From CAYSIX01 sp964431205 (GTDB lineage: Bacteria > Planctomycetota > Phycisphaerae > Phycisphaerales > Phycisphaeraceae), in NCBI GenBank assembly GCA_964431205.1, contig CAYSIX010000040.1, forward strand, positions 1 through 22,533: 22,533 nucleotides of DNA, in the 5' to 3' direction. Under the pieces are notes generated by a model, which worked only from the letters and a program-made list of their open reading frames with translations, was not told the origin of the DNA and ran no database searches. The position numbers and the translations under genes are program-made. Of this stretch, positions 1-6,258 are shown one piece after another. Position 1 is the stretch's first letter; each line of letters begins with the position of its first letter.

Positions 1-1306
1 GCTCTATCAGCCGCGGCAGCAGCGACAGCAGCGTGCTCTTGCCCGCCCCGTTGCGGCCGAGGATCGCGAACGTCGCCCCGGACGGCACGGTCAGGTCGAT
101 CCCGTCCAGCGCCGGGTCCCGCGCGCCGGGATACGTGTAACGCACGGCCTCGAACCGCACGTCCCGGCTATGACGCGCCAGCCGCGGCAGGGCCTTGCGC
201 TGGTGCACGAGGATCGGCTCGATCTCCATCGCCACGCCCTCGAGGACCCGCGCCGCCGCCGCGTCCGCCTCCTTGATCTGCGTGTGCACCGCGGTCAGCG
301 GCTTGAGGCTCGCCCCCGCGGCGATCAGCATCAGCAACACCGTGAGAAACCGTTGCGGCTCGACGCCCTGGCGGAAGATGAACCACGCCGCCACGCTCGC
401 CGCCGCCACCACCGCCAGCAGCGCCAGCGTCTCGATCACCGGCGACGCCAGCGCCCTCGCCTGACGCATCTTCATCTGCTCGTCGAACAGCCGCCGGTTC
501 TGACGTCGCAGCCGACGCCGCTCGTACCCCTCGGCCCCCTGCGTCTTGACCACCGGCAGGGCCGCGAACACCTCGTTCATCGCCTTGAGCATCACCCCCT
601 GCTGCTGCAGCGCCCGACGCGATGCCCGCTGGATCGTCTTGCCGAACTTGCGCAGCAGCACCGCCGCGACCGCCGCCATCACCAGCGCCAGCAGCGTCAG
701 CCGCACGTCCAGCACCACCGCCGCCGCCAGCGCCGCCGCGCCCTTGAGCAGCTCCGCCACGGCTTTACCCAGAATCGCCAGGTGCCCCCGCGCCAGCACG
801 TTCGTGTCCAGCAGCACCCGGCTGATCGACCCGCTGCCATCGTCCGCCCCGCCGCCGGGCACCCGCGTGATCGGCGCATAGATCAGCCGGCTGAACAGCC
901 GCTCCCGCCAGCTCGCCGCCGCACGCTGCACCGCCGTGATCGTCAGCAGCTCGTGCACGTACCGCCCGGCGCTTCCGATCAGCGCCAGCACCGCGATCAC
1001 CGCCATCACCAGCAGGAACGCGTGGAACGGGTCGTGCTCGGGCACCCAGGGGGCGACCGCCTGCGCCAGCTCGGCGCGCCAGCCGGCGGCGGCGTCGCCC
1101 GCGATCGCGCGATCGACCGCCTCACGCAGCGATGCCGTGCCCGCGGCCATCGGGCCGGCAAAAAAAAGCGTGAACACCGGATAGAGCATCGACAGGCCCG
1201 CCCCGAAGCACGCCGCCGACACCAGCGCCCCGCCGAACGCGATCGCGAGCATCCGGCGGTAGTGCCAGAGCTCGCCCGCGGTCGTCCAGAACGCGTCTCG
1301 TTTCAT
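1..1306 (-). CDS. ABC transporter, fused permease/ATPase (exporter type), 3' end off window
   Basis: Open from an ATG at 1306 to the left edge; 435 codons are visible. Residues 1-335 are a six-helix exporter-type membrane domain, with hydrophobic segments near residues 16-45, 95-120, 190-220 (two), 285-305 and 310-330. The nucleotide-binding domain then begins, with FAILGRNGAGKST at about residues 413-425, a canonical Walker A (Lys423). The signature and Walker B motifs lie beyond the edge. By family, such half-transporters dimerise in the inner membrane and export lipids, peptides or drugs using ATP; the substrate cannot be read here. The start follows the aroA stop by 68 nt on the same strand, so co-transcription is plausible. 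Only a weak purine stretch (GGGA) precedes the ATG. Confidence 0.9.
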   Translation of the reverse strand, partial: MKRDAFWTTAGELWHYRRMLAIAFGGALVSAACFGAGLSMLYPVFTLFFAGPMAAGTASLREAVDRAIAGDAAAGWRAELAQAVAPWVPEHDPFHAFLLVMAVIAVLALIGSAGRYVHELLTITAVQRAAASWRERLFSRLIYAPITRVPGGGADDGSGSISRVLLDTNVLARGHLAILGKAVAELLKGAAALAAAVVLDVRLTLLALVMAAVAAVLLRKFGKTIQRASRRALQQQGVMLKAMNEVFAALPVVKTQGAEGYERRRLRRQNRRLFDEQMKMRQARALASPVIETLALLAVVAAASVAAWFIFRQGVEPQRFLTVLLMLIAAGASLKPLTAVHTQIKEADAAAARVLEGVAMEIEPILVHQRKALPRLARHSRDVRFEAVRYTYPGARDPALDGIDLTVPSGATFAILGRNGAGKSTLLSLLPRLIE

Positions 1307-1374
1307 CGTCGGTCCCGTTCGTCGTCGCCTCGCCGGGCCGTTCAGGCCGCGCGCGGCCCGAGCCGTCAGCCGCC

Positions 1375-2763
1375 TCACGCCGGCGCCGCCGCCGTCCGCA
1401 GCCGATCCAGGTACTCGAAGTACGCCGGGAACGTCTTGTTCACGCACGCCGGGTCGCGGATCACCACGCCCGCCTGACGCAGCCCCGCGACGGCAAAACT
1501 CATCGCCATGCGGTGGTCGTCGTACGTGTCGATGACCGCCGGCCGCTGCCGGCTGATCGGCTCGCCGTCGCGATGCCGCAGCACGTTGCCCGACGGCGGC
1601 TCGATCGTGATGTCGTCGCCGCTGACCGTCACCTTCGCCCCCAGCTTCGTCAGCTCGTTCTTCAGCGCCGCCATGCGGTCCGTCTCCTTGATCCGCAGGT
1701 TCCCGACGTTGCGGATCGTCGTCGGCCCCTCGGCGAACAGGGCCACGACCGCCAGCGTCTGCGCCATGTCGGGCATCTGGTTCAGGTCCCGAGTGACGCC
1801 TCTGAGCCGCCTGTGATCGGGCGCATACACCGTCATGCCCTCGCGGGAGTCCTCGGTGCCGGCGCGCATGGCAACGAGGACCTCGAGGAACCGCTGGTCC
1901 CCCTGCACGCTCCGTGAGTTCAGGCCCTTGACCGTGCAGCGGCTCTCGGGACAAATCGCGGCAGCGGCCAGGAAATAACTCGCGTTGGAAGCGTCCGGCT
2001 CAATACGGATGTCCGTCGCGCGCAGGCGTGTGTTTATGATGGCGAAGCCGTCTTCTGTCTTTCTGTGCTGACCACCGAACTCGTTCATCAGCCGGCCGGT
2101 CATCTCTATGTACGGCTCGCTCACGACGCTGGCGTGGTCTTCGAAGCGGATCAACGCCTCGCCTTCATCCACACCGCCACCCGCGAAGGGGCACACCATC
2201 ATCAGGGCGCTGACGAACTGGCTGGAACGCGACGGATCGATCTTTGTGCTTTTTCGTGGCAATCCCCCGCCGTGGACGCGCAATGGCGGAAAGCCCTCGT
2301 CGCCGAGGTAGTCGATCTTGGCGCCTAGGTGGCGCAGGGCGTCGACCAGCTCGCCGATGGGGCGCTGGCGCATGCGCGGCACGCCGTCGAGGGTGTAGGC
2401 GCTGCCGGGCGGGCCGAGGCAGCACGCGGCCGTAAGGAATCGCATGGCGGTGCCGGCGTTGCCGAGAAAGAGCTCGGCCTCAGGGATGGGGATGGTGCTC
2501 CCGCGGCCGTGGACGGTGGCGGTGCGGGCGGGCTCGTCGATCCGCAGCTCGAACCCGAGGCGACCGAGCGCGTCGAGCATGACGCGGGTGTCGTCGCTGA
2601 ACAGGACGTTGCTCAGCGTGCTCGTGCCCTCGGCGAGGGCCGCCAGCAGCAGGGCGCGGTTGGTCAGGCTCTTGGACCCGGGCAGGTCGTCGAGGGTCAG
2701 GTCGAACGGCCCGGGCAGCGGCTCGATGGCCAGCTCGGCGGGATGGGCAGGAGAGACGGTCAC
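1375..2763 (-). CDS. aroA: 3-phosphoshikimate 1-carboxyvinyltransferase (EPSP synthase)
   Basis: 462 residues, a normal length. The enzyme joins shikimate-3-phosphate and phosphoenolpyruvate to make EPSP, the sixth shikimate-pathway step, in the cytoplasm. Recognisable motifs in order: LPGSKSLTNRALLLAA near the N-terminus, NAGTAMRFLTA (the PEP/glyphosate loop), PRMRQRPI, SSQFVSALMM, DLNQMPDMAQT with the catalytic-type Asp, NLRIKETDRM, and YDDHRMAMSFA plus CVNKTFPAYF at the C-terminus. The start is a GTG without a Shine-Dalgarno; a -10-like TAAACT lies 7 nt upstream, and no alternative start exists before the conserved LPGSKS block. The middle of the gene (about 1790-2330) uses AAA, ACA, ATA, AGA and TTG codons that are rare in the flanks. 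It lies 123 nt after groES. Confidence 0.97.
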   Translation of the reverse strand: MTVSPAHPAELAIEPLPGPFDLTLDDLPGSKSLTNRALLLAALAEGTSTLSNVLFSDDTRVMLDALGRLGFELRIDEPARTATVHGRGSTIPIPEAELFLGNAGTAMRFLTAACCLGPPGSAYTLDGVPRMRQRPIGELVDALRHLGAKIDYLGDEGFPPLRVHGGGLPRKSTKIDPSRSSQFVSALMMVCPFAGGGVDEGEALIRFEDHASVVSEPYIEMTGRLMNEFGGQHRKTEDGFAIINTRLRATDIRIEPDASNASYFLAAAAICPESRCTVKGLNSRSVQGDQRFLEVLVAMRAGTEDSREGMTVYAPDHRRLRGVTRDLNQMPDMAQTLAVVALFAEGPTTIRNVGNLRIKETDRMAALKNELTKLGAKVTVSGDDITIEPPSGNVLRHRDGEPISRQRPAVIDTYDDHRMAMSFAVAGLRQAGVVIRDPACVNKTFPAYFEYLDRLRTAAAPA

Positions 2764-2770
2764 GCTGATC

Positions 2771-2776
2771 AGTTTA
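2771..2776 (-). promoter_or_regulatory. Putative -10 hexamer of aroA
   Basis: TAAACT on the minus strand, 7 nt before the GTG start. At that distance transcription would begin close to the start codon, giving an mRNA with almost no leader. No convincing -35 is visible. Confidence 0.4.
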
Positions 2777-2779
2777 GCG

Positions 2780-2796
2780 GGCGATCGCAGATCGCC
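2780..2796. promoter_or_regulatory. Perfect inverted repeat in the aroA upstream region
   Basis: GGCGATC-GCA-GATCGCC, a 7-bp perfect stem with a 3-nt centre. It sits just upstream of the aroA -10-like hexamer. It could be a repressor or activator site, or a hairpin in a transcript reading through from groES. It has no T-tract, so it is not a standard terminator. Confidence 0.35.
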
Positions 2797-2886
2797 GCGG
2801 TGGAACGGCGGCGCCTGCGATATCCCGGACGCTCATGCGTGCCGGACGCAGCGATGGTCGATCGCCCCCTAAACAACGGTGCGCCG

Positions 2887-3213
2887 TCACCTGGCCTTGC
2901 GGAACACGGCCACCACGTTCTCGACCGGCACGACGAACAGGCGGTTATCGCCCTCGAAGTCCACCGGGATCGAGTCCTTGGGGTTGAACAGCACGCGGTC
3001 GTACTGCTCGATCGGGTAGTTCGAGTCGGCGGCGACCTCGGCCGAGACCGCCACGATCCGCCCGGTCAGCGTGGGGATCTCGATCTTGTCCGGCAGGTGG
3101 ATGCCGGACTTGGTCTGCTTGCGGTCCTCATCCTTGCGGATCAGGATGCGCTTGCCGATCGGTTCGACGGTCTCGAGGACCGGCTTTCGGGCTGGGGACT
3201 TCGTCTCACTCAT
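2887..3213 (-). CDS. groES: GroES/Cpn10-family co-chaperonin (divergent, no adjacent groEL)
   Basis: 108 residues; Cpn10 proteins are usually about 95-100. The family caps the GroEL barrel and binds it through a mobile loop. The fold is recognisable from VEPIGKRILIRKDED, the loop region KQTKSGIHLPD (the usual hydrophobic tripeptide is retained in changed form), TGRIVAVS, YDRVLFNPKDSIPV and the final VVPVENVVAVF strand. An extra basic N-terminal stretch of about 12 residues precedes the first strand. No groEL is adjacent, so this is probably a secondary or stand-alone co-chaperonin; which GroEL it serves is unknown. A TAGTAT hexamer ends 6 nt before the ATG and no Shine-Dalgarno is seen. Confidence 0.88.
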   Translation of the reverse strand: MSETKSPARKPVLETVEPIGKRILIRKDEDRKQTKSGIHLPDKIEIPTLTGRIVAVSAEVAADSNYPIEQYDRVLFNPKDSIPVDFEGDNRLFVVPVENVVAVFRKAR

Positions 3214-3219
3214 CAGTGA

Positions 3220-3225
3220 ATACTA
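3220..3225 (-). promoter_or_regulatory. Putative -10 hexamer of groES
   Basis: TAGTAT on the minus strand with a 6-nt gap (TCACTG) to the ATG. The geometry matches leaderless transcripts known in other bacteria. No clear -35 is visible. Confidence 0.45.
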
Positions 3226-3322
3226 TCGGGCCGGGGCGTGAAAAGCTTGATTGAGGCGGGGATCGGCGGGTCGGCGAACGCCGTGGCGGCTTCCTGCAAC
3301 GGATCGGACCGGCTCGCGACGA

Positions 3323-3328
3323 TAGGAT
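3323..3328 (+). promoter_or_regulatory. Putative -10 hexamer upstream of the membrane-protein pair
   Basis: TAGGAT in the 198-nt region between groES and the divergent membrane-protein gene. If used, it gives a leader of about 75 nt before the ATG at 3412. Support is the hexamer alone. Confidence 0.25.
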
Positions 3329-3411
3329 GAGTGGGTGCGTGTGGCGGGTCCGACCGGCGCGTGCGTGGAGGCGGGGGTTGCGTGGAGGCGCCTCGGCGAC
3401 GGGATCGAACG

Positions 3412-4362
3412 ATGGACAACGAGACGGTGCAATCCGTGCTGGAGGTGGCGCCGACGCTGGGCCTGGTGTTTACGGTGCTGGCGTTGGGCGCGGGGGTCGT
3501 GCTCTGGGCGCTGGGGGGCAAGCTGGCGCGGCCGGCGTGCGCGGTCGGCGGGCTGGTGCTGCTCGGGCTGGTGGCGTTCGAGTTCGTGCCGCGGCTGACC
3601 ACGAACGAGACGGCGATCCTGGTGGCGACGATCGTCGCGGCGATCGTCGGCGGGGTGCTGGCGGCGATGCTGTTCCGCCTGTGGATGGCGATCAGCGCCG
3701 CGGCGCTGATGGCGTTGCTCGTGCCCGCGGCGGGGATCGTCTGGAGCGGCGCGGTCGGCGGGCCCCTTCCTGCCGACGGCGACGAGGCGCCCTACACCGA
3801 CACGAACGGCGATCGCGACGAGGTCTCGGGCCTGACCGCGGAGCAGACGTCCGAGGCCCTGGAGAACCTGGCGCGCGACGTGACCGACCGCATCCTGAAC
3901 CGCGGCGATGACGGCGAGTCGGAAGCCGAGGACGAGCCCGGGTACGGCCGCGGCGGCGACGCCTCGGGCGAGGGCGCTGACTCGCAAGAATCCGAAGCGA
4001 TGGCGAGCCTCGTGTCCACGCTGCGCGAGGCGTGGGAAGCGCGGGTGCAGACGCTGCGGGCCTGGTGGGACGGCCTGTCGGCGCGCGGACGGACGGTGAT
4101 CGTGACCGGCGGCTTGATCGCCGCGGGGGTGGGCCTGGTCTTCGGGCTTCTGGCGCCGTACGCGGCGGCGGCGTTCCAGACGGTAGTGCTCAGCGGTCCG
4201 CTGATCCTGTTCCCGGCGCGTGAGCTGATCCGACACTTCCTCGATGCGCAGCCGGCGTGGCTGCCCGACAGCCCGCGGGCGACGCTGCTGACGCTGGGTC
4301 TGATAACGCTGGCCGGCCTCGTGTTTCAGTGGACGATGCTGCGCCGGCCTGCCGATAAGTAG
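3412..4362 (+). CDS. Polytopic membrane protein with an acidic cytoplasmic-type linker, function unknown
   Basis: 316 residues from the ATG at 3412. The reading frame is open back to a GTG at 3331, but those 27 extra residues are Arg/Gly-rich and look non-coding. Four hydrophobic helices lie near residues 13-34, 42-61, 67-88 and 90-112. A hydrophilic, strongly acidic segment of about 110 residues follows, rich in D/E/G and ending in an amphipathic stretch (STLREAWEARVQTLRAWW). Two or three more helices lie near 226-270 and 290-310. I recognise no enzyme motif or named family. The next gene encodes another multi-helix protein 108 nt downstream on the same strand, so the two may work together in the inner membrane. 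Confidence 0.8.
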   Translation: MDNETVQSVLEVAPTLGLVFTVLALGAGVVLWALGGKLARPACAVGGLVLLGLVAFEFVPRLTTNETAILVATIVAAIVGGVLAAMLFRLWMAISAAALMALLVPAAGIVWSGAVGGPLPADGDEAPYTDTNGDRDEVSGLTAEQTSEALENLARDVTDRILNRGDDGESEAEDEPGYGRGGDASGEGADSQESEAMASLVSTLREAWEARVQTLRAWWDGLSARGRTVIVTGGLIAAGVGLVFGLLAPYAAAAFQTVVLSGPLILFPARELIRHFLDAQPAWLPDSPRATLLTLGLITLAGLVFQWTMLRRPADK

Positions 4363-4470
4363 GGCGGCGCGCCGCGGGTGACCCCACGCCCCGCGCGCCA
4401 CGTGTGACCGGTTCGGCCGGGACTCTCTGACGCCTCCGCCCGGCCGCCGCCCTCTTACGGAGTCCGACCC

Positions 4471-5238
4471 ATGCTCGCTCTGATCGCCCAGGCGACCGGC
4501 CCCGCCACCACGCCCGCCGAACGCGGCGGCCTCCAGGGCCTGCTCGACACCCTCGTGCACGTGTTCTCCAGCCCCGACACCCTCGCCCAGCCGGCCAACC
4601 TCACCGGCTCGCTGGTCAACCTCTCGGTCGTCTGGGCCGTGGTCTTCATCATCGCCGGCGTGCTGTGCATGCTCAGCGGCTATCGCTTCTACAAGGTCGC
4701 GGTGGTTCTCGTCGCGCTGATGATGGGTCTGCTGGTCGGGCACTGGCTGGGCGCGCGGATCGGGGCGCCGCAGATGATCGTCGCCGGGTGCCTGGGGCTG
4801 CTGCTGGCGGTCTGCGCGTTCCCGCTGATGAAGTACGCCGTGGCGCTGCTGGGCGGGCTCAGCGGCGCGTTCCTGGGCGCGAACCTGTGGGCGGGGGTGA
4901 CCGAGGCGATCAACCGCGCCGCCGAGACGAGCCTGCCGGTGGACGCCTACTACGTCGGCGCGCTGGTGGGGCTGATCGTCTGCGGGATGCTGGCGTTCAT
5001 CCTCTTCGAGCTGACGATCGTGCTGTTCACGTCGGTCAGCGGGGCGACGCTGGCGGTGCTGGGGGGGCTGGCGCTGCTGATGAGCTTCGACAGCGGCCGC
5101 GAGTTCGCGCGGGGGCTGGAGACCAGCCGCCTGGTGATCCCGTTGATGGTGCTCGTGCCGGCGGTGATCGGGCTGATCCTGCAGGAGACCTGGGCGCACG
5201 AGTCGGGCGGGGGCAAGCCGGCAGGCGGCAAGGCGTAA
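4471..5238 (+). CDS. Seven-helix membrane protein, weakly DUF4203/TMEM198-like
   Basis: 255 residues. After a polar N-terminal region of about 50 residues come about seven hydrophobic helices, several Gly-rich with small-residue packing (for example AVALLGGLSGAFLGANLW and LFTSVSGATLAVLGGLALL). The C-terminus is a short Gly/Lys tail. The pattern resembles DUF4203/TMEM198-type proteins, but that is an impression, not a motif match. A GGAG element lies 8-9 nt before the ATG, supporting this start. It probably shares a transcript with the membrane protein ending at 4362. The next gene is convergent. Confidence 0.85.
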   Translation: MLALIAQATGPATTPAERGGLQGLLDTLVHVFSSPDTLAQPANLTGSLVNLSVVWAVVFIIAGVLCMLSGYRFYKVAVVLVALMMGLLVGHWLGARIGAPQMIVAGCLGLLLAVCAFPLMKYAVALLGGLSGAFLGANLWAGVTEAINRAAETSLPVDAYYVGALVGLIVCGMLAFILFELTIVLFTSVSGATLAVLGGLALLMSFDSGREFARGLETSRLVIPLMVLVPAVIGLILQETWAHESGGGKPAGGKA

Positions 5239-5251
5239 ACCGCCGCCGCGG

Positions 5252-5380
5252 GATCGCACGGCCACGGGCGTCTTTGTTTGACGCATCGCACGGTGTTTGA
5301 CGCATCGCACGGTCGCAAGCGACCGTGGCACCCCGGCCACACCCCGGCGCATCGCACGGCCGCGAGCGATCGTGGCACCC
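5252..5380. repeat. Cluster of GCATCGCACGG / CACGGTCGCAAGCGACCGTG palindromic repeats
   Basis: The full copy at 5302-5334 contains an 8-bp stem (CACGGTCG/CGACCGTG, loop CAAG, 5308-5327). A diverged copy lies 47 nt on (5349-5380) with a partly decayed stem. Truncated pieces beginning (g)atcgcacgg occur at about 5252 and 5283. The cluster sits between convergent genes, where the hairpins could limit read-through in both directions, but there is no T-tract. Related, decayed copies occur at 16109-16161. Confidence 0.75.
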
Positions 5381-5408
5381 GCCCGTCGCCTCACGGCTAA
5401 CTGCTACG

Positions 5409-5418
5409 NNNNNNNNNN
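5409..5418. other. Assembly gap (10 N)
   Basis: Ten N. The octamer GCTAACTG occurs just before (5396-5403) and just after (5420-5427) the gap, so the contig ends may overlap, or the gap may hide further repeat copies. It lies 2 nt beyond the stop codon of the DUF3467 gene. Confidence 0.95.
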
Positions 5419-5420
5419 AG

Positions 5421-5813
5421 CTAACTGTTCGTCCGCTCGGCCGCGTTGAGCTTCAGCTCGCCGAAGCGCTGCTCGTGCTGTCGGACGAGCTGGCTGAGCA
5501 TGATGGCCAGGCGCTTGGCGGTGTAGTAGTTCATGATGATGCGGTCGGTGACCTCGAAGCTGATCTCGCCGCCGGGGGCGTTGCCGTCCTGGCCGGCCCG
5601 GGGCGTCTGGACGACCATGTTCATGCCGAAGTCGATCACGACCTCCTCGGCCGAGGCGGTGGTGCGGAAGGCGTTGGCGTAGCTGGTGGTGAGCTTGTTC
5701 TCGTTGATGCGCAGGCGGACCTGGCGTTGGCCGGTCTGCTCGCGGGCCTGCTCGTCGATCTGGGCGGGGTCGCCGAGTCGCGGTTCCTGGGGGTGGTGCG
5801 GGTCGTCGGCCAT
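5421..5813 (-). CDS. DUF3467 domain protein
   Basis: 130 residues. After a hydrophilic N-terminal tail of about 30 residues, the conserved block reads VRLRINENKLTTSYANAFRTTAS, then EEVVIDFGMN, then a strand pair ending RIIMNYYTAKRLAIMLSQLV, and finally QHEQRFGELKL. This is the DUF3467 pattern, a small family of unknown function common in planctomycetes and other bacteria; no catalytic residues are assigned. The start is secure: AGGGAGG lies 8 nt before the ATG. The gene is convergent with the membrane protein ending at 5238 and divergent from the giant surface protein, with a 445-nt shared upstream region. Confidence 0.92.
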   Translation of the reverse strand: MADDPHHPQEPRLGDPAQIDEQAREQTGQRQVRLRINENKLTTSYANAFRTTASAEEVVIDFGMNMVVQTPRAGQDGNAPGGEISFEVTDRIIMNYYTAKRLAIMLSQLVRQHEQRFGELKLNAAERTNS

Positions 5814-6258
5814 GGTCGTTGCCTCCCTGGTGGGTGGTGAGCGGTTTCGAGTCGCGGCGGCGCGGGGGCCGCGCCCCGGCTCGCTCGCGAGGACGGATCA
5901 TACCGGAAATCCGCGGACGTTGAAACGGCTATAAACCCCGCAGCGACGGTGCGATGGCGTTCGCGCGGCGTTCACGAGCGGTTGCGCCGGCAAGAAAAAC
6001 CGAGCCGGGGGTTGCGTTTGCGGCCCGGGGTCGGTAAGCTGGCAGTACTGGCAAAGCCACATCAGTGCATCCACCGCCGGCCGGGGCGGGCACGGCATGG
6101 CGTGAGTTGATTCGGGCCCGCAAACTTAGGGGGATCAGGGGTGCGCACGCGCCATCCACGTGATTGTCGACGACCGCGTACGTCGGTCTGCGCGGTGGAT
6201 GGCCTCGAGGGCGCGTTCCGGGTCCGGGTCACGTCGAGTTCACGATCGGGAGGCCGGG
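5814..6258. other. Intergenic region between the divergent DUF3467 and giant-protein genes
   Basis: This stretch should hold both promoters. I see an AT-richer patch at about 5921-5936 (TTGAAACGGCTATAAA), a CTGGCA-GTA-CTGGCA direct repeat around 6040, and a weak -35/-10 pair (TTGCGT, 17 nt, TAAGCT) near 6013-6041. None is strong. The giant-protein frame stays open back to a GTG at 6160, but the residues encoded there are Arg/Ser-rich with no conserved character. Confidence 0.5.
6248..6253 (+). promoter_or_regulatory. Shine-Dalgarno of the giant surface protein
   Basis: GGGAGG, 5 nt before the ATG at 6259 and 8 nt before the in-frame ATG at 6262. It argues against the upstream GTG at 6160 as the true start. 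Confidence 0.7.

Noticed and set aside
3223..5394. 723-residue minus-strand ORF
   Set aside because: It is antisense to two membrane-protein genes with clear helices, and its composition (Arg, Gln, His) is typical of a high-GC shadow frame.
6035..6060. Sigma-54 promoter upstream of the giant gene
   Set aside because: TGGCAGTACTGGCA looks similar, but the GG to GC spacing of the -24/-12 elements is wrong.
6160..6258. GTG at 6160 as start of the giant protein
   Set aside because: There is no Shine-Dalgarno there, the extension is Arg/Ser-rich, and GGGAGG sits directly before the ATG at 6259.
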